Shown here piece by piece: positions 49,851-57,747 of a stretch of DNA of 64,000 bases (position 1 is the first letter of the stretch; each line of letters starts with the position of its first letter). The DNA comes from Paraburkholderia acidipaludis NBRC 101816 (GTDB taxonomy: Bacteria; Pseudomonadota; Gammaproteobacteria; Burkholderiales; Burkholderiaceae), in NCBI RefSeq assembly GCF_000684975.1, contig NZ_BAXZ01000034.1, positions 7,099 through 71,098 on the forward strand, in the 5' to 3' direction. A model generated the notes under the pieces. That model searched no databases and was not told where the DNA came from. It worked only from the letters and a program-made list of their open reading frames with translations. Both the position numbers and the translations under genes were made by a program.

Positions 49851-50714
49851 TCAGGCAGCAAGCGGCGCTACAGGCAGGATCGCATTGATCTGCCCCGTGC
49901 CGGAACTGCCGAAGTAGGGCGTGACGATTTCGGCGCGGCCTTCGTAGCGGTCCCAGCCCAGCGCGCCCAGCAGCATGGCGGTGTCGTGCATGCCGCCTTC
50001 GCCCCAGCATTTCTCGTTGTACATCGGCAGCATGCCGCAGAAGGTCTTCCAGTCGCCGCGCTCCCAAAGCGAGACCACGTGGCGGTCGGTCTGTTCGAGG
50101 AACGGGTCCCATACCTTGTGCATGAACTGGTCGGCCGTGCCGTTGTTCGCGAAGTGATGCGAAAGCGAGCCGCTCGCGAGGATCGCGACCGTGCCGTCGT
50201 AGCGCTCTTCGATCGCGCGCCGCACGGCGAGGCCGAAACGCGCGCTCGTGGCGAGGTCGTGCCACATGCACCAGCCGGCCACCGAGACGCAGCGGAAGTG
50301 CTGGTCGGGGTTCATGTAGCGCATGGGTACGAGCGTGCCGTATTCGAGGTCGAGCGTCGTCTCGCTGTGCGCACGCGTTTTCACGCCCATTTCATTGGCG
50401 ACGTCCGCGATCAGGTGGCCAAGCCCGGCGTTGCCGGGGTAGGCGTACGGCATGTTCTTGATGAAATGCGGCAGCTCGTTGCTCGTGTAGACGCCTTCGA
50501 AGCGCGGCGCGCAGTTGATGTGATATTCGCTGTTGACGAGCCAGTGCACGTCGAACACGACGATCGTGTCGACGCCCAGCTCGCGGCAACGGCGGCCGAT
50601 CTCGCGATGGCCGTCGATGGCGGCCTGGCGGCAGCCCTTGTGCGGCCCGTCGAGTTCGGACAGATACAGCGACGGCACGTGCGTGACCTTGGCTGCCAGC
50701 GCGAGTTTGCCCAT
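49851..50714 (-). CDS. hpaD: 3,4-dihydroxyphenylacetate 2,3-dioxygenase
   Basis: The protein has 287 residues, with the ATG at 50714 just one base past the hpaE stop codon. It belongs to the class III (LigB-like) extradiol dioxygenases and opens the ring of homoprotocatechuate. Iron-ligand regions are readable: KVTHVPSLYLSELDG near the start, VVFDVHWLVNSEYHINC and the C-terminal SGSLSHHFANNGTADQFMH. GTLVPMRYMNPDQHF is also typical. It is coupled to hpaE and followed by hpaF. Confidence 0.94.
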   Translation of the reverse strand: MGKLALAAKVTHVPSLYLSELDGPHKGCRQAAIDGHREIGRRCRELGVDTIVVFDVHWLVNSEYHINCAPRFEGVYTSNELPHFIKNMPYAYPGNAGLGHLIADVANEMGVKTRAHSETTLDLEYGTLVPMRYMNPDQHFRCVSVAGWCMWHDLATSARFGLAVRRAIEERYDGTVAILASGSLSHHFANNGTADQFMHKVWDPFLEQTDRHVVSLWERGDWKTFCGMLPMYNEKCWGEGGMHDTAMLLGALGWDRYEGRAEIVTPYFGSSGTGQINAILPVAPLAA

Positions 50715-50715
50715 T

Positions 50716-52173
50716 TCATACACCCCAATGCGGAATAGGATGCGAGCCCATCGAAACGCAGACGTTCTTCGGCTCGAGAAATACTTCGTAGCTCCAGGTA
50801 CCGCCTTCGCGCCCCACGCCCGATGCTTTCGTGCCGCCGAACGGCTGACGCAGGTCGCGCACGTTCTGGCTGTTCACGAAGCACATGCCCGCCTCGATCG
50901 CGGCGGCCACGCGCAGCGCGCGGCCCGTGTTCTCGGTCCAGACATAGCTGGAGAGGCCGTAGGCGATGTCGTTGGCAATGCGGATGGCGTCGGCTTCGTC
51001 CTCGAACGGAATCAGGCACGCAACCGGCCCAAAAATCTCTTCCTGCGCGATGCGCATGCGGTTGTCCACGTCGAGGAACACCGTCGGCTGGACGAAGTTG
51101 CCGTTCTTCATGGCGTCGGGCAGCGCGGGCGCGTCGAGGCCGCCGCACGCGAGCGTGGCGCCTTCCTTCGGCCCGAGCTCGATATAGCTGCGCACTTTCG
51201 CGAGATGCCCCTGGCTGATCATTGGACCGACGATCGTCTTGTCGTCGAGCGGATCGCCCACCGTGATGCGCTTCGCGCGCTCGACGAAGCGCTCGGCGAA
51301 TTTCGCGTAGATCGAGCGTTGCACGAGAATGCGCGAGCCCGCCGTGCAGCGCTCGCCGTTGTTCGAGAAGATCATGAAAACGGCGGCGTCGAGCGCGCGC
51401 TCGAAGTCGGCGTCGTCGAAGATCACGAACGGCGACTTGCCGCCCAGTTCCATCGAGAACTTCTTCAGGCCTGCTGACTGCACGATACGGTTGCCGGTGG
51501 CGGTCGAACCGGTGAACGATACGGCACGCACGTCGGGATGCGCCACGAGCGGTTCGCCCGTTTCCTTGCCGTAGCCGTGCACGACGTTCAGCACACCTTT
51601 CGGAATGCCCGCTTCGAGCGCGAGCTGGCCGAGCATGGAGGCCGTGAGCGGCGAGAGTTCGCTCATCTTCAGCACGGCCGTATTGCCGAACGCGAGGCAC
51701 GGGGCAACTTTCCACGTCGCCGTCATGAACGGCACGTTCCACGGCGAGATCAGCGCGCACACACCCACCGGATGAAACAGCGTGTAGTTCAGATGCGTGC
51801 TCGTAGGGTAGGTATGGCCGTCCACGGCCGTGCAGACTTCGGCGAAGTAGCTGAAGTTGTCGGCGGCGCGCGGCACGAGCTGCTTGCCCGTCTGCGAGAT
51901 GGTTTGACCGGTGTCCTTCGTTTCCGTCAACGCAATTTCCGGCACGTTCTTCGCGATCAGCTCGCCCAGCTTGCGGATCGCTTTCGCGCGTTCGGCCGCG
52001 GGTTTCGCGGCCCACGCGGGGAACGCATCCTTCGCCGCGCGCACCGCGAGCGCGACTTCCGCTTCGCCGCCGCGTGCAACTTCGGCCAGCACGTCCTGCG
52101 TCGCGGGGTTCACGGTTTCGAAGTAGTCGCGGCCGGCGTGCGCCTCGCCATTGATCAGATGTTCGACTCGCAT
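50716..52173 (-). CDS. hpaE: 5-carboxymethyl-2-hydroxymuconic-semialdehyde dehydrogenase
   Basis: The protein has 485 residues from the ATG at 52173, preceded by AAGGGAA. It is an aldehyde dehydrogenase that oxidises the ring-cleavage product of HpaD using NAD. Visible features are GDRLLI-like cofactor regions, SFTGSTATGNRIVQSAGLKK, the general base Glu in SMELGGKSPFVIF, the catalytic Cys in NNGERCTAGSRILVQ and IFGPVACLIPFEDEADAIR. It lies between hpaG2 and hpaD in the minus-strand operon. Confidence 0.95.
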   Translation of the reverse strand: MRVEHLINGEAHAGRDYFETVNPATQDVLAEVARGGEAEVALAVRAAKDAFPAWAAKPAAERAKAIRKLGELIAKNVPEIALTETKDTGQTISQTGKQLVPRAADNFSYFAEVCTAVDGHTYPTSTHLNYTLFHPVGVCALISPWNVPFMTATWKVAPCLAFGNTAVLKMSELSPLTASMLGQLALEAGIPKGVLNVVHGYGKETGEPLVAHPDVRAVSFTGSTATGNRIVQSAGLKKFSMELGGKSPFVIFDDADFERALDAAVFMIFSNNGERCTAGSRILVQRSIYAKFAERFVERAKRITVGDPLDDKTIVGPMISQGHLAKVRSYIELGPKEGATLACGGLDAPALPDAMKNGNFVQPTVFLDVDNRMRIAQEEIFGPVACLIPFEDEADAIRIANDIAYGLSSYVWTENTGRALRVAAAIEAGMCFVNSQNVRDLRQPFGGTKASGVGREGGTWSYEVFLEPKNVCVSMGSHPIPHWGV

Positions 52174-52180
52174 GGTTCCC

Positions 52181-52948
52181 TTACCTTGGCGTTGCGCGCC
52201 CGAATTCGGCGTCGGACGCAATCGTGTTGACAAGACGGCCCAGGCCGTCGATTTCGCACACCACTTCGTCGCCCGCGTTCACGTTGACGACGCCTTCGGG
52301 CGTGCCGGTCAGGATGACGTCGCCGGGGGCGAGCGTCATGAAGCTGCTCAGATATTCGATCAGTTCGGCAATGCCCGTCACGAGGTCGCGCGTGTTGCCG
52401 CGCTGCTTCAGTTCGCCGTTGACGAAGGTGCGCAGTTCGAGCGCATTGACGTCGGCGATATCGGCGGCGCCGACGAACCAGGGCCCAAGCACGGTGCCGC
52501 CGTCGCGGTTCTTCACGCGCAGGTTCGGACGATAGTAGTTCTCGAGATAGTCGCGGATCGCGTAGTCGTTCGCGATCGTGTAGCCGGCCACGTACTGCAT
52601 GGCGTCTTCGCGCTTCACCTGCTGTGCCGTGCGGCCGATCACGACGGCCAGCTCGCACTCGTAGTGCATGAACGTCACGTCGGCGGGGCGGCGCGTGACG
52701 CCGCGATGGCCGATCACGCTGCCTGGTCCCTTGAGGAACACGAGCGGCTCTTCCTGCTTCGAGAACGCGAGTTCCTTCGCGTGCTCGGCATAGTTCAGGC
52801 CCAGTGCGAAGATCGTGCCGGGCTCGAACGGCGCGAGCCAGACGACTTCGCGCTCGTCGCGCACGCGGCCGTCGGCGAGCCGCACCTGGCCGCCGTGCGG
52901 CGTGGCTTCATGGATGGCGCCTGCATAGGCAACGCGGCCGCGCATCAT
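52181..52948 (-). CDS. hpaG: Homoprotocatechuate decarboxylase/isomerase, C-terminal HpaG subunit (HpaG2)
   Basis: The protein has 255 residues from the ATG at 52948. It is a fumarylacetoacetate-hydrolase-fold enzyme that converts 5-oxo-pent-3-ene-1,2,5-tricarboxylate to 2-oxohept-4-ene-1,7-dioate. The metal site is in FMHYECELAVVIGRTAQQV, with ALGLNYAEHAKELAF and TGTPEGVVNVNAGDEVVCEI. In E. coli HpaG is one chain with two such domains; here they are two genes overlapping by four bases. This half retains the acidic metal-binding residues. Confidence 0.92.
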   Translation of the reverse strand: MMRGRVAYAGAIHEATPHGGQVRLADGRVRDEREVVWLAPFEPGTIFALGLNYAEHAKELAFSKQEEPLVFLKGPGSVIGHRGVTRRPADVTFMHYECELAVVIGRTAQQVKREDAMQYVAGYTIANDYAIRDYLENYYRPNLRVKNRDGGTVLGPWFVGAADIADVNALELRTFVNGELKQRGNTRDLVTGIAELIEYLSSFMTLAPGDVILTGTPEGVVNVNAGDEVVCEIDGLGRLVNTIASDAEFGRATPR

Positions 52949-53724
52949 GCCTTGACTCCTTGTGCGGATCGGGTTGCTTCCGGGGCGACGAAGTCGATCG
53001 CGAGCGGAGCCCAGTCGCCGATGGCGAGCGTCGCGCGGGCGCCCGTGTGGACCACCGGCGCGCCGTGCGGCACGCCCAGCGTAATGATGTCGCCGGCGGC
53101 GAGCGTCATGAAGTCGGTGACGTCGGCGAGCAGTTGCGCGACGCCGCGCACGGTCGTGGCGGTGCTGGCCGTGAAGGGGGCGTTCCCGTCGACCTGCACG
53201 GAGATCGCGAGATTGTCGGGATCGGCAACGTGGCGCCGTGCCACCACGGCGGGGCCGATCACGCAGAAGTTGTCCCGCGCGCGAAAGCGCACGGACGGCC
53301 GGTAGACGCTCGCATGCGGCACGCTCAGATCCGCGACGAGCGTATAGCCCGCGATGTGATCGAAGGCGTCGGCCGCGGCCACGCGCGTAGCGGTGCGCCC
53401 GATCACGATGCCGAGCGAGGCGCCCACCTGCACGCCTTCCGCGCCGGGCACGACCACGCGTGCGCCATGGCCGGCGAGCGTGTTGCGCGGCTTCAGGTAG
53501 AGCACGGGCGCGCGCGGCGGGGCCTTGTAGGGCGGCGCGTTGACCGCGTCGCCCAGCGCCGCGAGCGCGGCGCGGTCGTTCAGCAGCGTGCCGTAGACCG
53601 CGCCGCCCACGGGCGCGCGGCAATGCGCCCCCGTGGCCAGCAGCGTGCGTACGGCACGGGCGTCCACGTCGCGCGGCAGCGCTTCGCCTTGCGCGTGGAT
53701 CAGATGATCGGCTACCGAAAACAT
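52945..53724 (-). CDS. hpaG: HpaG N-terminal subunit (HpaG1)
   Basis: The protein has 259 residues from the ATG at 53724 (MFSVADHLIHAQG). It has the same fold as the following HpaG2 but is diverged: the metal strand reads VGASLGIVIGRTATRVAAAD, without the acidic metal ligands of HpaG2. TLAAGDIITLGVPHGAPVVH is the C-terminal family segment. It is the first gene of the hpa operon and probably acts with HpaG2 in the decarboxylation/isomerisation step. An alternative GTG start exists at 53742. Confidence 0.9.
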   Translation of the reverse strand: MFSVADHLIHAQGEALPRDVDARAVRTLLATGAHCRAPVGGAVYGTLLNDRAALAALGDAVNAPPYKAPPRAPVLYLKPRNTLAGHGARVVVPGAEGVQVGASLGIVIGRTATRVAAADAFDHIAGYTLVADLSVPHASVYRPSVRFRARDNFCVIGPAVVARRHVADPDNLAISVQVDGNAPFTASTATTVRGVAQLLADVTDFMTLAAGDIITLGVPHGAPVVHTGARATLAIGDWAPLAIDFVAPEATRSAQGVKA

Positions 53725-53748
53725 GACTGGCTTCGCTTCCACGAAAAC

Positions 53749-53762
53749 ACTAAGATGTTAGT
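53749..53762. promoter_or_regulatory. Candidate HpaR operator
   Basis: ACTAA-GATG-TTAGT is a perfect 5-bp inverted repeat in the 130-base region between hpaG1 and hpaR. On the minus strand it overlaps the likely promoter of the hpa operon (TTGACG followed by a weak -10). Its place fits a MarR-type operator. Confidence 0.5.
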
Positions 53763-53854
53763 AATAGTGCGCTTGCTATCATCCGTCGTCAACCAGTCGA
53801 TGCGGGATTTGCGGGTTTCCCCTGGTCGCGCATCTTCTTCGAGCCGAAGCCATC

Positions 53855-54301
53855 ATGTCCGATACCTCGCCGTCCTCCACCCGCGTGGCGCACCGCAACC
53901 TGCCGATGCTGCTGTTGCGCGCCCGCGAAAAAATGATGGAGCGTTTTCGTCCGCTCATCACCGCGCACGGATTGACCGAGCAGCAGTGGCGCGTGATCCG
54001 CGCGCTCAACGAAAGCGGTCCGCTCGAACCGCGCCAGATCTCCGACATCTGCACGATATCGAGCCCGAGCATGGCCGGCGTGCTCGCGCGCATGGAGGCG
54101 CTGGGGCTCGTGACGAAGGAGCGCTTTGCAGAGGACCAGCGGCGCGTGCTCGTCTCGCTGACGAGGAAGAGCCATCAGCTCGTGAAGGCGATTTCGAAGG
54201 AACTGGAGGCGCGCTACGCGGCGCTCGAAGAGGAAGTGGGACGCGACGTGGTGGAGCGCGTGTATCGCGCGATCGACGACCTGCTGGCGGGTCTCGAGTA
54301 A
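53855..54301 (+). CDS. hpaR: MarR-type repressor of the homoprotocatechuate operon
   Basis: The protein has 148 residues. It begins SDTSPSSTRVAHRNLPMLLL and continues REKMMERFRPLITAHGLTEQ, closely matching HpaR sequences as I remember them. The winged helix is PRQISDICTISSPSMAGVLA, RMEALGLVTKERFAEDQRRV. HpaR represses the hpa catabolic genes until a homoprotocatechuate-type ligand binds. It is divergent from hpaG1 across the palindrome at 53749-53762. Confidence 0.94.
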   Translation: MSDTSPSSTRVAHRNLPMLLLRAREKMMERFRPLITAHGLTEQQWRVIRALNESGPLEPRQISDICTISSPSMAGVLARMEALGLVTKERFAEDQRRVLVSLTRKSHQLVKAISKELEARYAALEEEVGRDVVERVYRAIDDLLAGLE

Positions 54302-54319
54302 AGAGAAAGGCGGCGCGCG

Positions 54320-54337
54320 GGTGAGGCTTTACGGGGA
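54320..54337 (+). repeat. 18-mer intergenic repeat, copy 14 (degenerate)
   Basis: GGTGAG GCTTTA CGGGGA, with one G inserted in the second hexamer. It lies between hpaR and the convergent thioredoxin gene, 19 bases after the hpaR stop. Confidence 0.55.
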
Positions 54338-54356
54338 CGCGGCGGCCTCTAGCCTG

Positions 54357-54668
54357 TCAGGCGAGCGCGGCGAACGCGTCGTCGAGTTCGAAGGCCTTGG
54401 TGGGGCGCACCACGCGCGCCACTTCCGCGCCGTCGCGCAGGAAGATCAGCGTGGGCCACAGCTTCACGCGAAACGAGCGGCCCAGCGCGCGGCCCGGGCC
54501 GTCCTCCACCTGAATGCGGCGCACGCCGGGATGCCGCGAGAACGCTTCGCCGATCAGCGGCTGCGCGCCCTGGCAGTAGCCGCACCAGTCCGTGCCGAAT
54601 TCCAGCACCGCGGAGCCGGTCATCGCGTCGATGTCTTTGCGGGCGGGGGCGGTCGTGGCGTAGCTCAT
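54357..54668 (-). CDS. Thioredoxin-family protein (WCGYC)
   Basis: The protein has 103 residues. The active site is WCGYC in LEFGTDWCGYCQGAQPLI, different from the classical WCGPC. LGRSFRVKLWPTLIFLRDGA contains the cis-Pro of the fold. The length equals a single thioredoxin domain; there is no signal peptide, so it should be cytoplasmic. The Tyr in the active site suggests a redox potential or partner different from thioredoxin 1. It stands alone between hpaR and a methyltransferase gene. Confidence 0.88.
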   Translation of the reverse strand: MSYATTAPARKDIDAMTGSAVLEFGTDWCGYCQGAQPLIGEAFSRHPGVRRIQVEDGPGRALGRSFRVKLWPTLIFLRDGAEVARVVRPTKAFELDDAFAALA

Positions 54669-54742
54669 TGCGGGTTTCCTCGTGTAGGCCTCGGTGTTGG
54701 CCTCTATGACACCTCATACGATACCGCAATGCGCGGTTGGGT

Positions 54743-55546
54743 TCAGGCCGGCGCTCGCCTCGCAAGCATTGCGGTGGACTCGATGCGCTCGGTCAGCCAG
54801 CCATCGTCGCTGGCGTGCTCGTCGACGAGGGCGTCGATGCGCGAAAGCAGCGTGTCGAGCTTTTCGCCCAGGCGCTCGCGCGAAAGGCTCGACATCGAAA
54901 GCGGCCGTGCCTTCAGTTGCTCCGCGTTCACGCGCCGGTACTCGATCACCGACACACGCTCGATCGCGGTAAAAGCGGAACGCGCCAGCACGTCGCCATG
55001 GCTTTCCCATTGCGCGGACTTGCGTTGCGCGCGCGCCGGGTCTTCGTTCGCGTACTCGTCGAGCAGCGTGCGGTATTGCGCCGCCCAGGGCCGCAGCGGG
55101 TCGTCCAGATGCGCGGTGCCAAAGAGCGCGACGGCCCCGTGAGCGGCCAGGATCGTGTCGAGGCGCGCCAGCGTGTCGTCGCGGTCCATCCAGTGAAACG
55201 CGCGGCCGATCACGGCCAGATGAAACGTGCCGAGCGTGCTGTTCAGATCATACGAACTGCCCTGCCGGTATTCGATATTGGGCGCGATGCCCGCGCCGAA
55301 CTGCGATGCGATGTCGAGCATCGCGGGTTCAGGGTCGATGGCGACGGCGTTCGCGACCCAGCTTGCGAACGCGAGCGAGAGCTGGCCGGGGCCGCAGCCG
55401 AGATCGAGCAGACGCTGGGCGCCGTCGAGCCCGGTGTGCTGGGCGACGCGGCGAATCAGCGCGGGCGAATAGGCGGGGCGGCCCAGCAGGTAGTGCGGGG
55501 CGGCGTGGCGAAAGCGGTCGGGGACGAAAGGCATGATAGAGCTCAT
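54743..55546 (-). CDS. Class I SAM-dependent methyltransferase
   Basis: The protein has 267 residues from the ATG at 55546, which follows CAGGATGCC; the Met four codons later is an alternative. Motif I is LLDLGCGPGQLSLAFASW, motif II AIDPEPAMLDIA, with LAVIGRAFHWMDRDDTLARL downstream. This pattern belongs to small-molecule methyltransferases of the UbiE/Coq5-like type, of unknown substrate. It is followed upstream (5' side) by a 571-base spacer with three 18-mer repeats. No neighbour suggests a pathway. Confidence 0.87.
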   Translation of the reverse strand: MSSIMPFVPDRFRHAAPHYLLGRPAYSPALIRRVAQHTGLDGAQRLLDLGCGPGQLSLAFASWVANAVAIDPEPAMLDIASQFGAGIAPNIEYRQGSSYDLNSTLGTFHLAVIGRAFHWMDRDDTLARLDTILAAHGAVALFGTAHLDDPLRPWAAQYRTLLDEYANEDPARAQRKSAQWESHGDVLARSAFTAIERVSVIEYRRVNAEQLKARPLSMSSLSRERLGEKLDTLLSRIDALVDEHASDDGWLTERIESTAMLARRAPA

Positions 55547-55634
55547 GGCATCCTGGCGGGCGTTGGGGGCGTGCTGCGACCCGTACAGTCTGGAGAGCGC
55601 TCGTGGCAACGTCAAGGCAGGGTGCAAGGCGATA

Positions 55635-55652
55635 GGTGAGCCTTTTCGGGAG
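55635..55652 (+). repeat. 18-mer intergenic repeat, copy 10
   Basis: GGTGAG CCTTTT CGGGAG, both hexamers exact. It is preceded by GATA. Confidence 0.8.
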
Positions 55653-55782
55653 TGAGCGGACGAGGAGAGGACTGCGCACCGTTGCGCGCATTGCCGTTGT
55701 AGGCCGGCAGACCCGCAACTTAAGAAAGTACCTCGAAACAAGGGGTGAAATGATACGCCGGCAGCAATGGCCCGCAGGCGAT

Positions 55783-55815
55783 GCGGCCTCGCCGGATGAG
55801 TTTTGGCGAGGCTGC
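55783..55815. repeat. Hairpin next to repeat copy 11
   Basis: GCGGCCTCGCC and GGCGAGGCTGC pair over 11 positions (one G-U) around an 11-base loop. No T-run follows. Confidence 0.5.
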
Positions 55816-55824
55816 TCGGCATGA

Positions 55825-55842
55825 GGTGAGCTTTTGCGGGAG
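55825..55842 (+). repeat. 18-mer intergenic repeat, copy 11
   Basis: GGTGAG CTTTTG CGGGAG, both hexamers exact. A TGA ends on the base before it, as in copy 5. Confidence 0.8.
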
Positions 55843-56002
55843 GTGAGAAGGACGGCGCGAGGGCGCTTCACGGTACGGCGCTTTCGGGACTTCGTCTCGC
55901 ACTCGAATTCCCGATTCGACCTTGTTTTCAAGGTCTTTTCTGATTGTCAGAAAAACAGGCGCCAGCGTTGCGTGCGACTCGTCATCGCGCGAGCGCCGCA
56001 AA

Positions 56003-56020
56003 GGTGAGAAGATTCGGGAG
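56003..56020 (+). repeat. 18-mer intergenic repeat, copy 12
   Basis: GGTGAG AAGATT CGGGAG, both hexamers exact. It is preceded by CCGCAAA, the same upstream bases as copy 13. Confidence 0.8.
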
Positions 56021-56117
56021 CCACGCGCGAGGGCACATGGACGTGCGCTTGCGTTGGGTATATAAAACAAATGCGGGATCCTTTCGATTACTTGTCATCC
56101 AGGAGAAACGGTTCATC

Positions 56118-56393
56118 ATGGTGAGCGACGATCAGCAGAAGCAGGACGCTCAATCGCCGGGCGACGGCCCGGCACAGCCCGATCTGGAACATCTGAACGC
56201 GGCATTTACGCACGTCGACGAAGGCGTGAAGTCCGGCAAGATCGCAGCCGGCGCAGCCAAGGGGCTCGTGTACAGCCTCGTGGAGACGCTGGGTGCGCTC
56301 GTGGGCGATCCGGATCTGCCCGAGCATGCGCGTTCCGGTTACGTGGGCCTCCTGGAAGCCGCACGCGAACTGCGTGCGCGGCTCGACCGCTGA
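56118..56393 (+). CDS. Small conserved hypothetical protein
   Basis: The protein has 91 residues from the ATG at 56118, with AGGAGAAA upstream. It opens with a Gln/Asp-rich polar segment and continues LEHLNAAFTHVDEGVKSGKI, AAGAAKGLVYSLVETLGALV and GLLEAARELRARLDR. It lacks a signal peptide and membrane spans, and looks like a short helical cytoplasmic protein. No family recognised. A promoter-like TATAAAAC lies about 60 bases before the start. Confidence 0.65.
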   Translation: MVSDDQQKQDAQSPGDGPAQPDLEHLNAAFTHVDEGVKSGKIAAGAAKGLVYSLVETLGALVGDPDLPEHARSGYVGLLEAARELRARLDR

Positions 56394-56475
56394 CGTAGCG
56401 GATTCACTGCGGGCCGATCGATTTCGGCCGATCGATCGAGGCGGCGGTGCGCGGCAAGCGCCGCCGCCGGCTGCT

Positions 56476-57747
56476 TCATCCGGCCAGCAAGGCTTCAGCC
56501 AGGCCGTCCGGCGCGGCGCCGATGCGCAGTTCCGGCGTGCCGTGCCAGTTGGCGCAACGCTCCAGCGCGCGCCGCAGGTCGGTCGCCAGCCGGGCGCTCA
56601 TGCGCACACCCGGTTCCAGATGCAACGATTTCACTTCGAACACCTGCTGCGCCCGGTGCGCCTTCGCGTCGATCCGGCCTACCAGCCGTCCCCGGCTCAA
56701 TATCGGTAGTACGAAGTAACCGTACTTGCGCTTCGCGGCAGGCAGGTAGCACTCGATCGCATAGTCGAAATCGAACAGGGCCGTCGCGCGCTTGCGGTCC
56801 CAGATCACCGGGTCGAACGGCGAGAGCAAGGTCGTGACCGTGGAGGCGAGCTTGCCGCTCGCGGCCTCCGTGATCAGCGGCGCGAGCGCGCGATGAACGA
56901 ATGCGTCGTGTTTCCAGCCCTCCACGCGTACCGGCAGCAACTCGCCCGCATCGGCAAGCGCGTGCAGTGCGTCGACATACGGGCGGCGCGGCAGGCGGTA
57001 GTAGTCGGAGGCCCAGTCCGCGCGGATCACGCCCAGCGCCCGGCAGGTGCGCTGGAGCAGCGTGCGTTCGGCGTCGGCGCGCGTGGGCAGATCGCGCGCG
57101 TCGTTCCAGTGGGGAAGCACGCGTTCGATCACGTCGTAGACACGCTGGAAGTTGTGCCGTTGCGCGACCATCAGGGCGCCGGTGGCGAACAGCACTTCCA
57201 GGTGGCGCTTTTCCGGCTTCCAGTCCCACCAGCCGCCGCCCTTCTCGCCCTCCGCGCGCGCGAAGTCGGACGAACGCACGGGGCCCTGCGCGCGGATGCG
57301 CTCGAGCAGCGCCTCGATCTCGCGGCGATGCTTCGCATGCCACTCTGCCGCATATTTCCAGCCCATGCCCGAAGGGTCGAGCATGCGGTGACGCAGCAGC
57401 CCGTAATCCTCGATCGGCACGAATGAGGCCTCGTGCGCCCAGTATTCGAAGAGGCGTCCTTCGGCGAGATGCTCGTCGAGCCAGCGCGGCTCGTATGCGC
57501 CGATACGGGAGAACAGCACGAAATAGGGGCTGCGCGCGACCACATGGATCGTGTCGATCTGCAATTGCGCCATGCGGCGGATCGCGTCGAGCACGTCGGC
57601 TTTCGTCGCCTTGCGGCGCGGCGGGGCGAGGAGGCCCTGGGCGGCGAGGTGCAGCGTGCGCGCTGCCGCGAGCGGCAGCGTGAGCGTCGAGCCTATGCCG
57701 GCGGGCGGCGTCTGCGTATCGGCGTCGAGCGCCGTTTCGTCACGCAT
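56476..57747 (-). CDS. YcaQ-like winged-helix DNA-repair protein
   Basis: The protein has 423 residues and matches the HTH_42/YcaQ family, in which E. coli YcaQ is a DNA glycosylase that unhooks interstrand crosslinks. The family motif Q-x-D is visible in MAQLQIDTIHVVARSPYFVL. LFEYWAHEASFVP, GWWDWKPEKRHLEVLFATGA and TLLSPFDPVIWDRKRATALF are conserved blocks. The C-terminal lobe ends HLEPGVRMSARLATDL. It starts inside the end of the CRP-thioredoxin reductase gene (8-base overlap), so the two are cotranscribed. Confidence 0.88.
   Translation of the reverse strand: MRDETALDADTQTPPAGIGSTLTLPLAAARTLHLAAQGLLAPPRRKATKADVLDAIRRMAQLQIDTIHVVARSPYFVLFSRIGAYEPRWLDEHLAEGRLFEYWAHEASFVPIEDYGLLRHRMLDPSGMGWKYAAEWHAKHRREIEALLERIRAQGPVRSSDFARAEGEKGGGWWDWKPEKRHLEVLFATGALMVAQRHNFQRVYDVIERVLPHWNDARDLPTRADAERTLLQRTCRALGVIRADWASDYYRLPRRPYVDALHALADAGELLPVRVEGWKHDAFVHRALAPLITEAASGKLASTVTTLLSPFDPVIWDRKRATALFDFDYAIECYLPAAKRKYGYFVLPILSRGRLVGRIDAKAHRAQQVFEVKSLHLEPGVRMSARLATDLRRALERCANWHGTPELRIGAAPDGLAEALLAG

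Larger units (their letters stand above)
55547..56117. other. Non-coding spacer with three 18-mer repeats and a hairpin
   Basis: 571 bases separate the methyltransferase start from a small conserved gene. It contains copies 10, 11 and 12 of the 18-mer and a hairpin (55783-55815: GCGGCCTCGCC with GGCGAGGCTGC) ending 9 bases before copy 11. A 62-codon open frame between copies 10 and 11 has no recognisable homology. Confidence 0.5.

Noticed and set aside
55944..56117. Extension of the small gene at 56118 back to 55944
   Set aside because: The extra 58 codons contain repeat copy 12 and promoter-like sequence; the ATG at 56118 has AGGAGAAA at correct spacing.
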